Positions 24,315 to 35,129 of a DNA stretch of 64,000 bases are shown in pieces. The notes beneath the pieces were generated by a model. The model worked only from the letters and a program-made list of their open reading frames with translations. It made no database searches and was not told where the DNA came from. The translations under genes and the position numbers were made by a program. The stretch comes from Eumeta japonica. Its lineage: Eukaryota > Arthropoda > Insecta > Lepidoptera > Psychidae. The stretch covers positions 186,001 through 250,000 of the forward strand of contig BGZK01000751.1 in NCBI GenBank assembly GCA_005406025.1, given 5' to 3'. Each line of letters opens with the position of its first letter. Position 1 is the stretch's first letter.

Positions 24315-25440
24315 TTATATAAAAAAAAAATAAATATCAAAACATAAAGTTTTAGGGATGACCTGTAGAGTCGACCGTTTGTCAAATTCTTTTCTTCTAT
24401 GTATTATTATTCTATTCTCTTCTATTCTTATGTGTGTATTGTGATACCTGTGTATGCTTCATAAGAGTATGGTAAAAAAGATTTATGGTAGATGAAAATG
24501 CTATTGTTAACTACGCCTATAAATGAAATAGTTCAATAACAGAATATTCCAAAAATAAAATATAGAAGTCACCCTATTCTGTTTATCTGGAAATGTGTAA
24601 ATAGATGCTTAAGTTTTATTGGTTAGAATGTTGCAGATTACAATGAATGTTGTTGTTTGCGTCGAATGTGACGTGTTTACATCTTTATTTTCATAAATGA
24701 CTTATGATTTTGTTTATATTCAGAGGTGTTCCAAAAAAAAAATTCGTCGAGTGATACATATAGCGTAATTTCAGCAGTGACGAGTTAGTTTTATTTTGGC
24801 GAACAGTACATTCACAAGCTAAGGACAATTAATTAAAAGTTTAAAATCATTCCGTATTGTTAATTAATATACATCTTTTGTTTTTTAAGAGTGTTTACTT
24901 TTCATTCTATCTTAATCGTGGACCCCGATAGTACTATATCATAACAGTACTATAGTAACTCGAGAATTTGAAACATCAAGACTACAAACATGGTTTGCAA
25001 GTGTTAATTCATTTGGTTTATTAGTTTTAGTGTTCATGGTTTTAATGAGATTCTTCACGACTCATACAGCCGCCGGGCAAACCCGTTCTCAAGGACTAGT
25101 TATTCACGCATTACGATGAAATTTAAATATAATAATGAATTTTATGATAGTTATAACTAATTTCATTATACTTTTAATTTAATGTATAATAATAAAATAA
25201 TTTATTGAACATGAAAATTTTAACTTATCATGTTACTACATAGGAATATAATATAGTTGGATAATTATTCATATCTAGTAACCAAGTTTTTCATGTAATT
25301 TTGAAATAAGAAATTGATCAGCCATATATTTGTATGAAAATTGTAAAAGGTGACTAAGGTATTGTCATAAATCCTTTCAACGATCAATGGCGGATAGCCG
25401 ACCCCAAGAGGTAATATAAAATAAGAGAATAATTTTTATG
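24315..25440. other. AT-rich DNA, no gene seen
   Basis: No supported feature lies between the SINE/LINE-tail repeat and the pogo-like element. Confidence 0.5.
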
Positions 25441-25911
25441 CCCATTGTAATTCCAGGATAGATGCCTCAGTGGCATAGATGACTCAATTTCAATTTCTAC
25501 TAGTAGCAAGGCTGTGGGACCGAAATTCCACTACATAATAGCAAGCGCCCTCCCCGCAAACATCAGTGTCGCTGCGATCGTGAGTGGGACTGTACGCGTT
25601 TTGTTCGTGAGTGCCAAAACCTTCCACGGCCAGATCTCGAAAAACATGAAAATTATATTCGTATATGTTTTTAATGACTTTAGACTGGCTTATAATTTCC
25701 ATCTTTAATTAACTCATTTGGTTGCACTGAAGTTTAGGCTGCATGGATTAGTATATTTTATTGTGATTTTATAATTACTTGATTTTTTATCGAAAAGAGC
25801 ATCTAACCTCTGCAAAAAGTATAGTTGCTCCGTTTTCGATCGCTAGAGATGCCCCTAAGGGCATCCATCCTCAACTTGTTTCAAAGAATTTTTATATTGC
25901 AGAGGATCGAA

Positions 25912-27985
25912 ATGCCTCGTTAAATATAAGAGGAAACAGGACGTAGTCCCGTGTAACATCGCCTGATCTAAAGAAAGCTTACTAGCAGCCTTTGAGGAAA
26001 TGAAGAAGGGAGAAAAATGAGTCAACGAAGTAGCCAGAACATACGGAATACCGTCTAGGTATGTTAGGTCTAAGACGTCGTTTTGCCAAGAATGACGAAA
26101 AATAGTTGACTCTAGGGTCAATTGTTATACACATTAATTAGTATTTAGCAAAGTTTTCTTTGTATTTGCAAATAGAAGAAAAATTACATTTTCTGTGGAA
26201 TCGGTTGAATTTATATAATTTATTTCAGGAAAACATCCAATACTAGGATTCGAAAAAGAGGCTCCTGACTTACGCTTGAAGTGGAACTTATATATATATA
26301 TATAAGTTTCACCGGCGTCTCACCTAGTTTGAATTTTCAAACTTGGTGAGACGCCGGTATTCGAAGAAGCCTGACTCCAAGATTTATATGCAGAGGAAAT
26401 GAGCATATTTCGATATACAATTGTTCTACAAATAGTTTACATAACATTTCATAGCGCACAAGCCAAAATAAAAAGTGTTGCTGACCATAAACAGACGCAC
26501 GTCGCATTCATTTGTAATCGACATGCTAGAAGCTGCTTGCAACAATGATATGATTCTGTTCTGTTTGCCTAGTCACGCGACTTCGGCTTTGCAACCTTTA
26601 GACAGAGCAGTATTTGGAGCTTTCAAAACATTCTACAATGCTGAGATAAACAGGTTTATGCATGCAAATTAATTAAAAAACTGAAAACATACAATTCAAA
26701 AGAGCTGGTAGCCAATGCGTGGATTCGTGCGGCTAACCCTGCCAACGCCATAAGTGGTTTTCTAGGTAGTGAAATTACCCAGTAAATTCAAATGCAATAT
26801 TAGACTCTGAATTCACTATATAGGTCATTGCCTTAGGAGAACGTAGAATACGAACTATGTTTAGTGCGGCTAACTATATGCTGGACGAGGGCTAATCAGT
26901 GCCTATTGTGGAAAGGATTGAAGATCAGTCTGGATAAGCGTGATGTTATAACAGACAAGACATGGGCCCATATCAACAGAGCGTCTGGCAAATGGACATG
27001 AAGCAATCTTTGTCTTAAAAAAAACCAGAAAAAACTTCTGGGTCGCAGGAATGCGAATAAGACAAGCAAGAGTCAATACCAGCTACTTCTTCGAATGAGC
27101 GGGAACAGGACTCTGGCGAGTATTGATATTTATGAAGATAAAACACCACCTTCATCGCTAAGTTTAATGAGTCTGCTCTTAGATTGTTTCAGTCAATTGG
27201 ATATAAACCTTGAAAACTATATTTTGAATGATACTGAGTGGTCATCCTCATCATTGATGTAGTTAAATGAAATTTTGCCAGTTAATAACTTAGAAAAATA
27301 AATTAATAGTTCAGCAGTTAAGGACACTCATCTAAATTTCTACACCTGTCATTCCTTATACCAAAAATTACTGTATCAATATTTAAAGCAATCCGCAGAA
27401 ATTTTGAACTCAAACGACCAAATTGATAAAAAAAAATGATAGATAAGCAAAACAAGAAAATAACAGAAAATAAGAACGAAAAGAAAATTCTTTCTTCCCG
27501 TAAAACTAAAAACAAATGTAGTTCTAGTAAGGAAAACAAGGAAAATAAGGAAAAAAGAGAGAAACCACAAACAAAGGATAAGACACGAAAAACATACAGT
27601 TCAAACAGTGAAATAGAAGAATCTGATGATAATTATTTAAAATTAACGTAAGGAAAAGAAATCAAAAAAAGACCATTACAGATATGTAGTTGTAGCAGCA
27701 AAAATGAAAAAAGAGTAATGCAAAAGTAATGCAAAAAAAAAAGTAATGCAGAGACGACGCATGGGAAAGCTATCAAAGGAATACCGATTAAAAAAAAGTA
27801 AGTAACCTGTTTTAACAAAAAATCGTTCAGAGGAAAATGTTTGCGTAGAATGTTTTGAAAATTATAATTCAACGAAATTGAAAGTAAACTGGATTCAATG
27901 CATAATGTGCCAGAAATGACTCCATGAAATATGCACATCTTTCAGAAATTACTGTTCAAGGTGCGGCAAAATAAAAATTCTTGCA
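25912..27985 (+). pseudogene. pogo/jerky-type transposase with pipsqueak HTH, DDE_1 part, Lys-rich linker and PHD finger (decayed)
   Basis: A probable splice acceptor (ATATTGCAG) precedes ATG 25912. The first coding part contains KYKRKQDV, LLAAFEEMKKGEK and VNEVARTYGIPSRYV, a pipsqueak-type helix-turn-helix as in pogo-like transposases. After a possible intron ending TTATTTCAG come GKHPILGFEKE and then the second half of the DDE_1 nuclease: RTSHSFVIDMLEAA, FCLPSHATSALQPLDRAVFG and AFKTFYNAEINRF, then AWIRAANPANAISGFLGSE. The region with the first catalytic Asp residues is missing. A Lys/Glu-rich linker (27436-27651) leads to a C-terminal PHD-type finger (about 27840-27975): CVEC, CIMC, HEIC and CSRC keep all eight zinc ligands in C4HC3 order, although the Trp before the His is a TGA stop. 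Several stops and frameshifts make it non-functional. Confidence 0.78.
26285..26358. repeat. AT palindrome plus 22-bp inverted repeat inside the pogo-like element
   Basis: The perfect palindrome AACTTATATATA/TATATATAAGTT (26285-26308) abuts an inverted repeat. Arm 26311-26332 (ACCGGCGTCTCACCTAGTTT plus GA) pairs with 26337-26358 at 21 of 22 positions around a 4-nt loop. It lies where the transposase coding breaks off, just before the missing catalytic segment. Confidence 0.85.
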
Positions 27986-28444
27986 TTGTAAACGTAAAGT
28001 GTATGTCATATAACGAGATTTCTTAATTAGGTACGTTTGATGAGAAGAGATTGTGCAAGTACAAGTACAAGAGAAGTACAAGTTGACATGTGTAGTAGGT
28101 CTAACCTATCATTTGTTTTTGTTGGTTTATGTAATAGATTTCAATGAATATAAAAGATTGATAACTTTTAATTTACGTTGTTTAATTTCAAAGGGCATCT
28201 ATCCTCTGACTCATTTTTGTGACGAGTTGCCAATCTCCCACGGTAGGCATCTATCACATTTATAAGGAGTCAAAGAAAGTACGATTTACATAAAATCTAT
28301 ACAATTTATATTAAAACAAGTACAGTGGAATAATAGATTAAGAACTATAGTTATCTTACGCATTGGACTCGTTGCTATAAAACGATAATTTTTTGAATTA
28401 TAAAGCTATTTCAAAAAGTGGGGCATCTATCCTGGAATTACCCT

Positions 28445-28800
28445 AATACCATAACTCAGCCATATAAATATTACTACAAAAGCAATCATGACAGAATTTA
28501 AGTAAAATAATGCAATGAAAATCTTCAACTTGCAGTAATTGTAACATTATGAAAATAATAAGATGCAAAAAAGTATTTTCATCATTAATACAGATTGCAA
28601 ATACATAAAATTTAATAATCTGCTTGAAGAAAACTACCTAGCGGATTCATACATTTATATACGTACATCATCATATTTCACCATCATACTTTAAAATAAC
28701 ATTTTAAAAATTGTTAGAAAATAAACGTTTTCATGCTTTACATATAGTCTATTATATTAATCAAAGGTTCTAATATAATTTCAATTAACTGAAATAAATT
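28445..28800. other. AT-rich DNA, no gene seen
   Basis: Nothing recognisable beyond the 3' end of the pogo-like element. Confidence 0.5.
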
Positions 28801-28990
28801 TAATAACGCGAGGATTCCTCTCACTGAACGTAATTAAGGCGCTGCATCAAGAAGGAAACGCCAGGAGCAGCCGACGCCGGCGACGGCCCGATTTTATTCA
28901 CAGAATTAATTAGGTTCGATTTCTTACCGATCATCGGCGGGGCGCGGACGCCGATGGCGAAATAATTATGTGTCTTCTACCATCAATCTT
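28800..28990. promoter_or_regulatory. GC-rich island, candidate regulatory element
   Basis: A compact GC-rich, non-repetitive segment (CCGACGCCGGCGACGGCCCG and GGCGGGGCGCGGACGCCG) is embedded among AATTA-type motifs (CAGAATTAATTAGG). GC-rich cores with TAATTA sites are common in enhancers bound by homeodomain proteins. This is inference, and no coding frame was seen. Confidence 0.33.
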
Positions 28991-31020
28991 TGTCTTTCCA
29001 TTACCTTAATACGTTTTTTATTGTTTTTCGAGAAGTCGTGATAAAATATCGAATGGCTAAATCCCTCGAGCGCTTATATTAATTTGACATAAACAAATTA
29101 CGCTCCAGTCTTTAAATTTTTAATTTCAGTGTTATGCAGTATTACAGGTAAATGTCGTTCAAAACATTGTTTGATCGATGAAAAAACTGGTTTTGTTTAT
29201 TCATCGATTTACATTTACCGCTTAGCTGTTTTGCAGACAAAGATGACTTGGTATAAAAAATCCGTTTGGATTTTATTCTGGAATTAGGCGGTGGAATTTA
29301 AAAAATACTGGGGAAATAATATTCTAAGAGATTCTACTATAATGATGTTTTATATAAGAAATTGTGCAACATTTATTACGATGATACAAAAAATGACAAA
29401 AGAAAACGTCCTTAATTGGGCTTCATGTATTTTATTTTTGTACAACTTGTTTTGTGTCAGACTTAAGGAAAAACAACACGGTAGACTTCAGTATCTAATG
29501 CTGTTTATGTTTTTGTGAATTTATATATTTTTAAATATATACGAATTTAAAGCTCTACTTACTATCGTCTTTAGGTACATTTTAAAGGCATAAAGTATAT
29601 CATAAGCGCCTGACTTAAAAACTTATAATAGTAATCGATAACCTAATTATAATAAAGAATTATTGCGTTTACACTCTAATAAAATTTGTAACATCTGATG
29701 AGCATCAAAACGCAAAATAAACATACGAAAGGAACTTAATGTCGGTAAAACTTTTTACGAAATTCCACCAAAGATAATGAGCAATTTTAATGGAATCGGA
29801 AAAAAGTATATGAATCCTAAGCTTAATCGACCTAACACTAACGATTTTGAACACGCACATATTATTTATTTATGTTTATACTTTTTTTCTTTTATATGTT
29901 TATTATTATTTTTGTTCAACATTAGTTGCTTCGTCCATCTGTAACGAATATTTTAGTTACAAGAAAACCTGTACTCTTAGAACTTCATTAAAAAAAAACT
30001 CTATTTAAAATGTCATTGAATTTTGAGTTCGTTTCCACGAAATATTTTAAGAACACCTCATGTGACTTTAATTAAATATTTTTGCAGTTTGGTCACGAAC
30101 TCTGGCTATGTGTACTACACAGTCGGTCATAAACTCGGCAGTGGCATTGACAAATGTGACCCTGACTTATCCAAAAAGCTACCTACTATAACAAAAGACG
30201 GACGGTACACACAAAAAAAAAAACGAGAAAAGTCTGGTTTGTGGCGTTGCTTACAGAATTCCTGACATTTGCGCCTTCGCATTAGCAATCCGAATATACT
30301 TCACGCTCGTCGCCAAAAGTGCCCATATGGCTAAGCCATTAGAGGTACGCATAAAATTTGTTTCAACCCAGGAAGGAGAATGATACACGTTGCTTACAAT
30401 TATGTAAAATAATAAAACAAGTATTCTTCTAAATATGGTTTAGTGTTCCAGGTGCACGCATGAACCTTCCGATAATTTACGACAAGTAATTTTGTCAGTG
30501 TTTGTTAGATTGCCTAAAACGTTCTGAAGTGACTGAAATAAACTGAAATAGAAATAAATTTTAAATGAAAAAAATTGTATCTTTGAGATGAATATCACAA
30601 TTTATCGAAGGACTATCTCTCAAGTTTTGCCGTCTGTTGAAATACGTATGTGTCTTGGACTTATGATGGTAAAGAATCCATTTCCAATTCATATCCATTC
30701 TGTTCATTAATGAAGGCAATTTTGTTTCAATCGTTTGCTTTAATCTCTTTAGCTGTTGGCAGTAGAAATTAGAATAGATAGTTTGTCCCTACAGTTAAAG
30801 ATCATAACAGATAAAGTTTTTGCAAACCCACCACATACGTTATCACCTTATTTATAAGTTAAAATCGATACAACGAAGGAGATTAGATTACAATTTGTTA
30901 TGTAGAAAATACGAAGAATTTTTTTCCCGACCTATTAAATGATATTAAAATTGAATTTTTTCCTTATATATGAATCTCGTTATTTGTAGAATTTAAATTA
31001 AATAACCTTTTTATCTTGTA
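28990..31020. other. AT-rich DNA, no supported gene
   Basis: Frames at 29291-29518 (75 codons) and 30023-30265 (80 codons) were read and have no recognisable domain or splice context. An imperfect inverted repeat lies at 29147-29219: GGTAAATGT and ATCGATGAA on the left match ACATTTACC and TTCATCGAT on the right, with about 15 extra bases in the left arm. Confidence 0.45.
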
Positions 31021-31140
31021 GCAGTGTGCACTAACAATATCTAGCTAGGTAGGTTTTGCCTAAGCGCATTAGGCTGACAGAATTGGGGCAAAACGCCTAT
31101 TTAACGTGGCGCACAAAACGTATGGTGCACACAGCGCTGC
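31021..31140. repeat. nested inverted repeat, MITE-like or foldback
   Basis: Outer arms GCAGTGTGCAC (31021-31031) and GTGCACACAGCGCTGC (31125-31140) pair with a small bulge. Inner arms TAGGTTTTGCC (31050-31060) and GGCAAAACGCCTA (31087-31099) pair with a 2-nt bulge. The whole could fold into a single ~120-nt structure. Target duplication and other copies were not found in the window. Confidence 0.45.
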
Positions 31141-31439
31141 AGCGCTTAATGTGTTTAGTAATCTATAGATCGAAAACTACATATATACAGTTTTTCATTC
31201 TTATTACTCTGTAAATATAATAAATACTAATTTTAAATATCTTTTGATAGACTATATTATTTCATATGATAGACTATACATATTTCAATCATGAATCTCG
31301 ATCAAAAAATAAATGCATTTCTACTTTAATAAGTCCTTTCTGACCGTATCGCTAAAATGACTAGGACTTTTATATACAATAATAAAAAATAAATAAACAG
31401 AAATTTATTATTTATTTTAATTTTTTTTTACAAATTTAA

Positions 31440-31660
31440 AATAAATTTAATTAAGTAAATGTAGGAACACCGCGCCGCCGACTGTTCGATGAAACAGCTG
31501 AAGCTTCGTTATGATCGAAATAAAATCGCTCTTAGGCGTATAATCGAACGCTGCATGCCGATATTAATTATGAAATAAACCGTTTTATAGACAAAATGAC
31601 ACGATAGTACGATCGATTAGTGCGAACACTGACGGAATACATAGTATATTTTATTCTACG
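31440..31660. promoter_or_regulatory. GC-richer island
   Basis: A short non-repetitive segment with CGCGCCGCCGACTGTTCG and CGATCG motifs and no coding evidence. Candidate regulatory DNA by composition only. Confidence 0.25.
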
Positions 31661-31689
31661 GATAACACTGAACTAAGTTCTCAAACATG

Positions 31690-32270
31690 CTTTGCGCATT
31701 ATTTCCATCCTCGTATGTCGTCACAAGTATTACGCCGAAACATAAAATCAGCAGTGAAAATAATTTTGACGGTCGTATACCGAACTTTGACCACGCACCG
31801 AGAGAAATACGCATATTAGATTTGCGTCCCCGGTTTCGCTCGTGTCGATGTAGAATTATGTTCCTTCATCTTTTATAATAAAACGATCATCTAGTCAATG
31901 CTAACCTCGTTTCCACTCCAAATGTGGTCTCAGTACTGTTTCTCATTTCGACCTCAGTCACGCTCCTGATTTTAATCCGAACTTCATACTCGATTTCATT
32001 TTAACCCTGATCGCGTTTTTAATTTCGTCCCCGGGCCTGGTCGGTATCGGTATCAGTGTACAATCTGGGGCAAATACTAATGTTAAAATACAATTTAGAT
32101 TATTTATAAGTATATATAAATATTACTACGGGACAGTGTAGCTTTTTATTAACAAACTAATTTTTGAATTGGTGTAATGGTTCGGTTTAATAGTATAAAC
32201 ACGCGCACAAAGCCTAAGACTAAGGCTAAAGCAGATTGCACAAGAATCTTCTCCTTTAAAAAGATCTATA
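31690..32270 (+). repeat. GATTCY hexamer-array repeat, copy B, with 3' tail
   Basis: Pyrimidine-rich degenerate hexamers at 31890-32060 are followed by CAATCTGGGGCAAATACTAA and an AT-rich tail. The tail is clearly homologous to the 56.84 kb copy (AAGCTGGGGATAAATCTAAA). The hexamer part also matches the reverse complement of the array inside the Helitron-like element at 21.4-21.6 kb (shared TCACGCTCCTGATT block). Confidence 0.6.
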
Positions 32271-33127
32271 CATGCCAAGTTTGGCGATGAACTATCTAAC
32301 GTTATCGAAGTTTAGCGATATGTATATAAACATCAATTTTTATAAACTTAAGAATTCCTTCGGAAATTCTACTACACCTGGAAGAAACTCAAGTAGAATT
32401 AGATACGAAGTCTAGGAGGTATTGCGGAGAAGTACCCTGGAATTTCTCATTTCATAAACCCTACTCAAATTTCTTTGCGATTTGTAGTGTCATAAAAGAT
32501 ATGTTTTAATATTTTGTTTTCTCTGGTTACGGGGGAAGTGGGAGAAAATGCTTAAGTGTACTTAAAGTGTACTTGCACTTAAATGCTTAAGTGCAAGTAA
32601 TTAATAACTGATACCTTCCGAAACCTTCTAAAACACAAGCAAAGTCGTGGTTAGCCCGAAGGCTTTGACGGTTTCATCGGACGCAGCCTATCGGCTTAAA
32701 CACGCCGACGGCGCGTGACTGCCCTGCGGGTGCTACTTAAGGTCCGTATAGAAGGTAACTTCAACATTGGACGCCTTATTACATTCGTTCTGCGCTAAAA
32801 AATCCCTCTGCGTTAAAAAAACCCTCTGGCGCCTCTCATGCCCTACTGGAGTCATTGTATTAAATTATCAATTAGAAGCAAACATAAAAATGCTAGTAAT
32901 ACTTCTTGGTAGATTGTTCTCCAATTTAAAAAAAAAATCTAAAAACGCCTAAATAAGATACTACACTTATGCCTAATTAAGGTAATTTAAATATGTTAAT
33001 TTGCACTCATTAAAATATAAAATAAAATTTTTATGAAATATTTTTTTGCTTTTTCTAGAAATACACAAAACGGTAACCGCCTTAGTGGTTTCGTACATGA
33101 TTTCGTCTACAGTCAACGTCAACTGCA
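32271..33127. other. AT-rich DNA with a GC-richer patch and a perfect 12-bp hairpin
   Basis: A perfect inverted repeat, ACTTGCACTTAA (32571-32582) / TTAAGTGCAAGT (32587-32598), has a 4-nt loop and adjoins direct AAGTGTACTT copies. A GC-richer patch at 32640-32750 has no identifiable coding motif. The 61-codon frame at 32767-32952 is not supported. Confidence 0.5.
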
Positions 33128-33302
33128 TCACTCGTCTCTGATAGACCTCGATTCATATAATAGCAATTTCTCAAGGCTCCTTAATATTTGACATTCTATT
33201 GCGCAAAGTCTTACTTCGGAATCTGATGTAAATTTCCTTGCTTCAGATTCCAATTCCTGTCCTGCCGATTTGAGGAATTTCAAAGCTTCGACGTGAGTAT
33301 TA
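33128..33302 (-). CDS. possible terminal exon, unknown protein (weak)
   Basis: On the minus strand a frame of about 58 codons runs from a possible acceptor (CACAACAG, next to 33302) to TGA at 33128-33130. Its composition is charged, helical and protein-like: HVEALKFLKSAGQELESEAR then RKFTSDSEVR and LEKLLLYESRSIRDE. It looks more like real coding sequence than its surroundings and could be the coiled C-terminus of a transposon-encoded or host protein. No family is recognised, no upstream exon was found, and a GTGAGT on the opposite strand at 33293 may confuse splice reading. Confidence 0.28.
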
Positions 33303-33399
33303 CTGTTGTGCCAACTTTGTATTTAAATTTAACAAGCTGTGTATTTACAGGTGCTTACAAAACATAATTACTGATTGGGCATATACTTGTGTCAAAGCG

Positions 33400-33670
33400 A
33401 TCTCGACAGAAGAACAGGGGCGTTTATTCGGTCAATATATATTTTTAACATTGTCAAGGGGCAAACGAGCATGCAATTATGGGTGGTTACCGCCGCCCTC
33501 AGACACTCTGGACTTAGGAGGAGTCACCAGTGCGTTGTGGGCCTCTTGGGTAGGAATAGGAATATCTGATGGAAGAAAAATTGGGTTGATGGAAAGGGAA
33601 GAGGACTGATGAAGGAAAGTTGTGGGGTGATGGAGGTTGAATGATTTTGGATTTTTTCTCAAGTTTGAGG
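33400..33670 (+). repeat. SINE/LINE-tail repeat (copy 2 of 3)
   Basis: It contains GGGCAAACGAGCATGCAATT, then GTGGTTACCGCCGCCCTCAG and GTGCGTTGTGGGCCT. These are the blocks of a repeat I know as abundant in Lepidoptera (GGGCAAACGAGCA...ACCGCCGCCC...GTGCGTTGCCGGCC). A GGAATAGG/GATGGA-rich tail follows, as at 62.25-62.35 kb. The open frames on both strands are shadows. Confidence 0.68.
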
Positions 33671-33739
33671 TTTTAATCAAGCCTATCTTTTATTTGTATC
33701 AGCGGTAGTTACTTCATAACGTTTCTGGTGTTTTTATCC

Positions 33740-33900
33740 ATAAATTTTTACATCTAGCCCACATGGGCGTTTTATAACGGCATCCTCAGCCGCTGCCAAA
33801 CGCACCAGCGCGTCTACGTAAAAAAATCGCGTTATACACAGCGCAGTTATTAACGCGGGGACGCGTCGGCGCACAAATCAGGGCGCCACTGATTTATAGA
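33740..33900. promoter_or_regulatory. GC-richer island
   Basis: A CpG-containing, non-repetitive patch (CGCACCAGCGCGTCTACG, GCGGGGACGCGTCGGCGC) with no coding evidence. Confidence 0.25.
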
Positions 33901-34089
33901 AAATTTTAATAAATTAGCTTTTAATTGATTACTAACAATCGCTACACAAGAGCACAATCTCGTGTTGTGTTCGTGGCAAAACTTAAAACGTGAAATTTAT
34001 ATGCCCTTAAGAAATTTGTAATCCTCCTCGTGAGCCACTGGGAATTGTATATTTTTTTATATTCCTAAAAAAATGAACTGTATTTCAAA

Positions 34090-34166
34090 AACTATATAGC
34101 TCACTCACTATAGTCGTGAATATTTCTAGAGGGCTCTGTGTGCGAAAGTTTAATGAGGTCTCTGAA

Positions 34167-34209
<43 letters not shown>

Positions 34210-34330
34210 CCCTTGTACAAATTTCAGATCTTTATTAAGCGAATACTTGGTAAAGAAGGGTATTATACGTTTTCGGAATATTTAGAGAACAAATCTTGCC
34301 ATGGATATCACCCGCTCGACTTCTTACAAA
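34090..34330 (+). pseudogene. CR1/L2-like LINE, C-terminal ORF2 remnant split by a (TA)n expansion
   Basis: LTHYSREYF, stop, RALCVRKFNEVSEDV is followed by a (TA)n run at 34171-34208 and then, in another frame, LPLYKFQIFIKRIL and GKEGYYTFSEYLENKS. This matches the C-terminal segment of the LINEs at 41.6 kb and 59.6 kb (RFYNK.P.....LP...FK.FVKR.L..KGYYTVSEYL). The dinucleotide array arose inside the coding sequence at the NLP position. The rest of the element is absent. Confidence 0.7.
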
Positions 34331-35125
34331 GTTCGTTATTTTCTGTAATATTTATATTGATTGTGATCATATGGTACGATTAAATTTGTATTTCCCTTTA
34401 CTTAAATTCATATACTAAATTGTAACTAATTTTATATCAGAATACAAAACAGAATGATTAAAAAATGTCAGGCCCAACAAAAAATGTATTGGTATCATAA
34501 CCTTAATATTTAAGTACTTACGTGAAACGTTGTCTGGAATTTTCATAGCAAAAGCATATTATATATTGTAGCGAACGCGGGAATTTAGGAAATTAAATAC
34601 AGAACAAGGATCTTTCTAAATCGTATCATTTATAACAAACAATATAGCACGTAATTCACATCTTACATACAACATACACAGACTAAAGCAAATACATACA
34701 GACTAAAGTTATGAATAAATCACATCATTAATAATTAAAACATTGTAGAGCAACAAGAACAAGCTGTGTATAAAATTGAGAACATGTCATTAGTGTACTT
34801 ACCTTAGCACTTTTGAAGTTGCTGCATCAACTACAACCGACAGTTAATTCAAAAACCATAAACAAAGGTCATGCAAATTATAATAGACTTCAGTTGATTT
34901 GGAATTTCGACTCGCATTTGAACAGTCATCAACATGACACGATCGCATACTTTTAGTGTTTTGATACGATTTTTTTTGAATAAAGGATTTTTTTCATATT
35001 CGTTATCGGCGTAACGGAAAGTAACGCTTTCAAACAATCTCCCGGCAATTTAATGCGATGTACGCACATATTCCGTACCTCATATCCGTTCGAGGCATGC
35101 ATCACCGTTAAATAACTCCATCTTT
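34331..35125. other. AT-rich DNA, no gene seen
   Basis: Direct CATACAGACTAAAG-like repeats occur near 34675-34710. Nothing else is supported. Confidence 0.45.
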
Positions 35126-35129
35126 TTAC

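Larger units (their letters stand above)
25447..28441 (+). mobile_element. pogo-like (Tc1/mariner superfamily) DNA transposon, 3.0 kb, perfect 20-bp TIR
   Basis: GTAATTCCAGGATAGATGCC at 25447-25466 is repeated in perfect inverse at 28422-28441 and brackets a decayed pogo/jerky-type transposase. The core of the TIR, GGATAGATGCC, recurs inside both ends: about 25470, a back-to-back pair at 25850-25872 (GATGCCCCTAAGGGCATC), 28195 and 28243. These look like subterminal transposase-binding repeats. A clean TA target duplication is not obvious at either edge, so the exact termini may be a few bases further out. Confidence 0.78.

Noticed and set aside
27633..27938. 101-codon hydrophobic minus frame, membrane-protein-like
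   Set aside because: It is antisense of the Lys-rich linker and PHD part of the pogo-like transposase. AAA/AAG lysine codons read in reverse give Phe/Leu.
29291..29518. possible piggyBac-like fragment (KKYWGNN resembling KDYWSTD)
   Set aside because: Only a few residues match and the following blocks do not, so the similarity is within chance.
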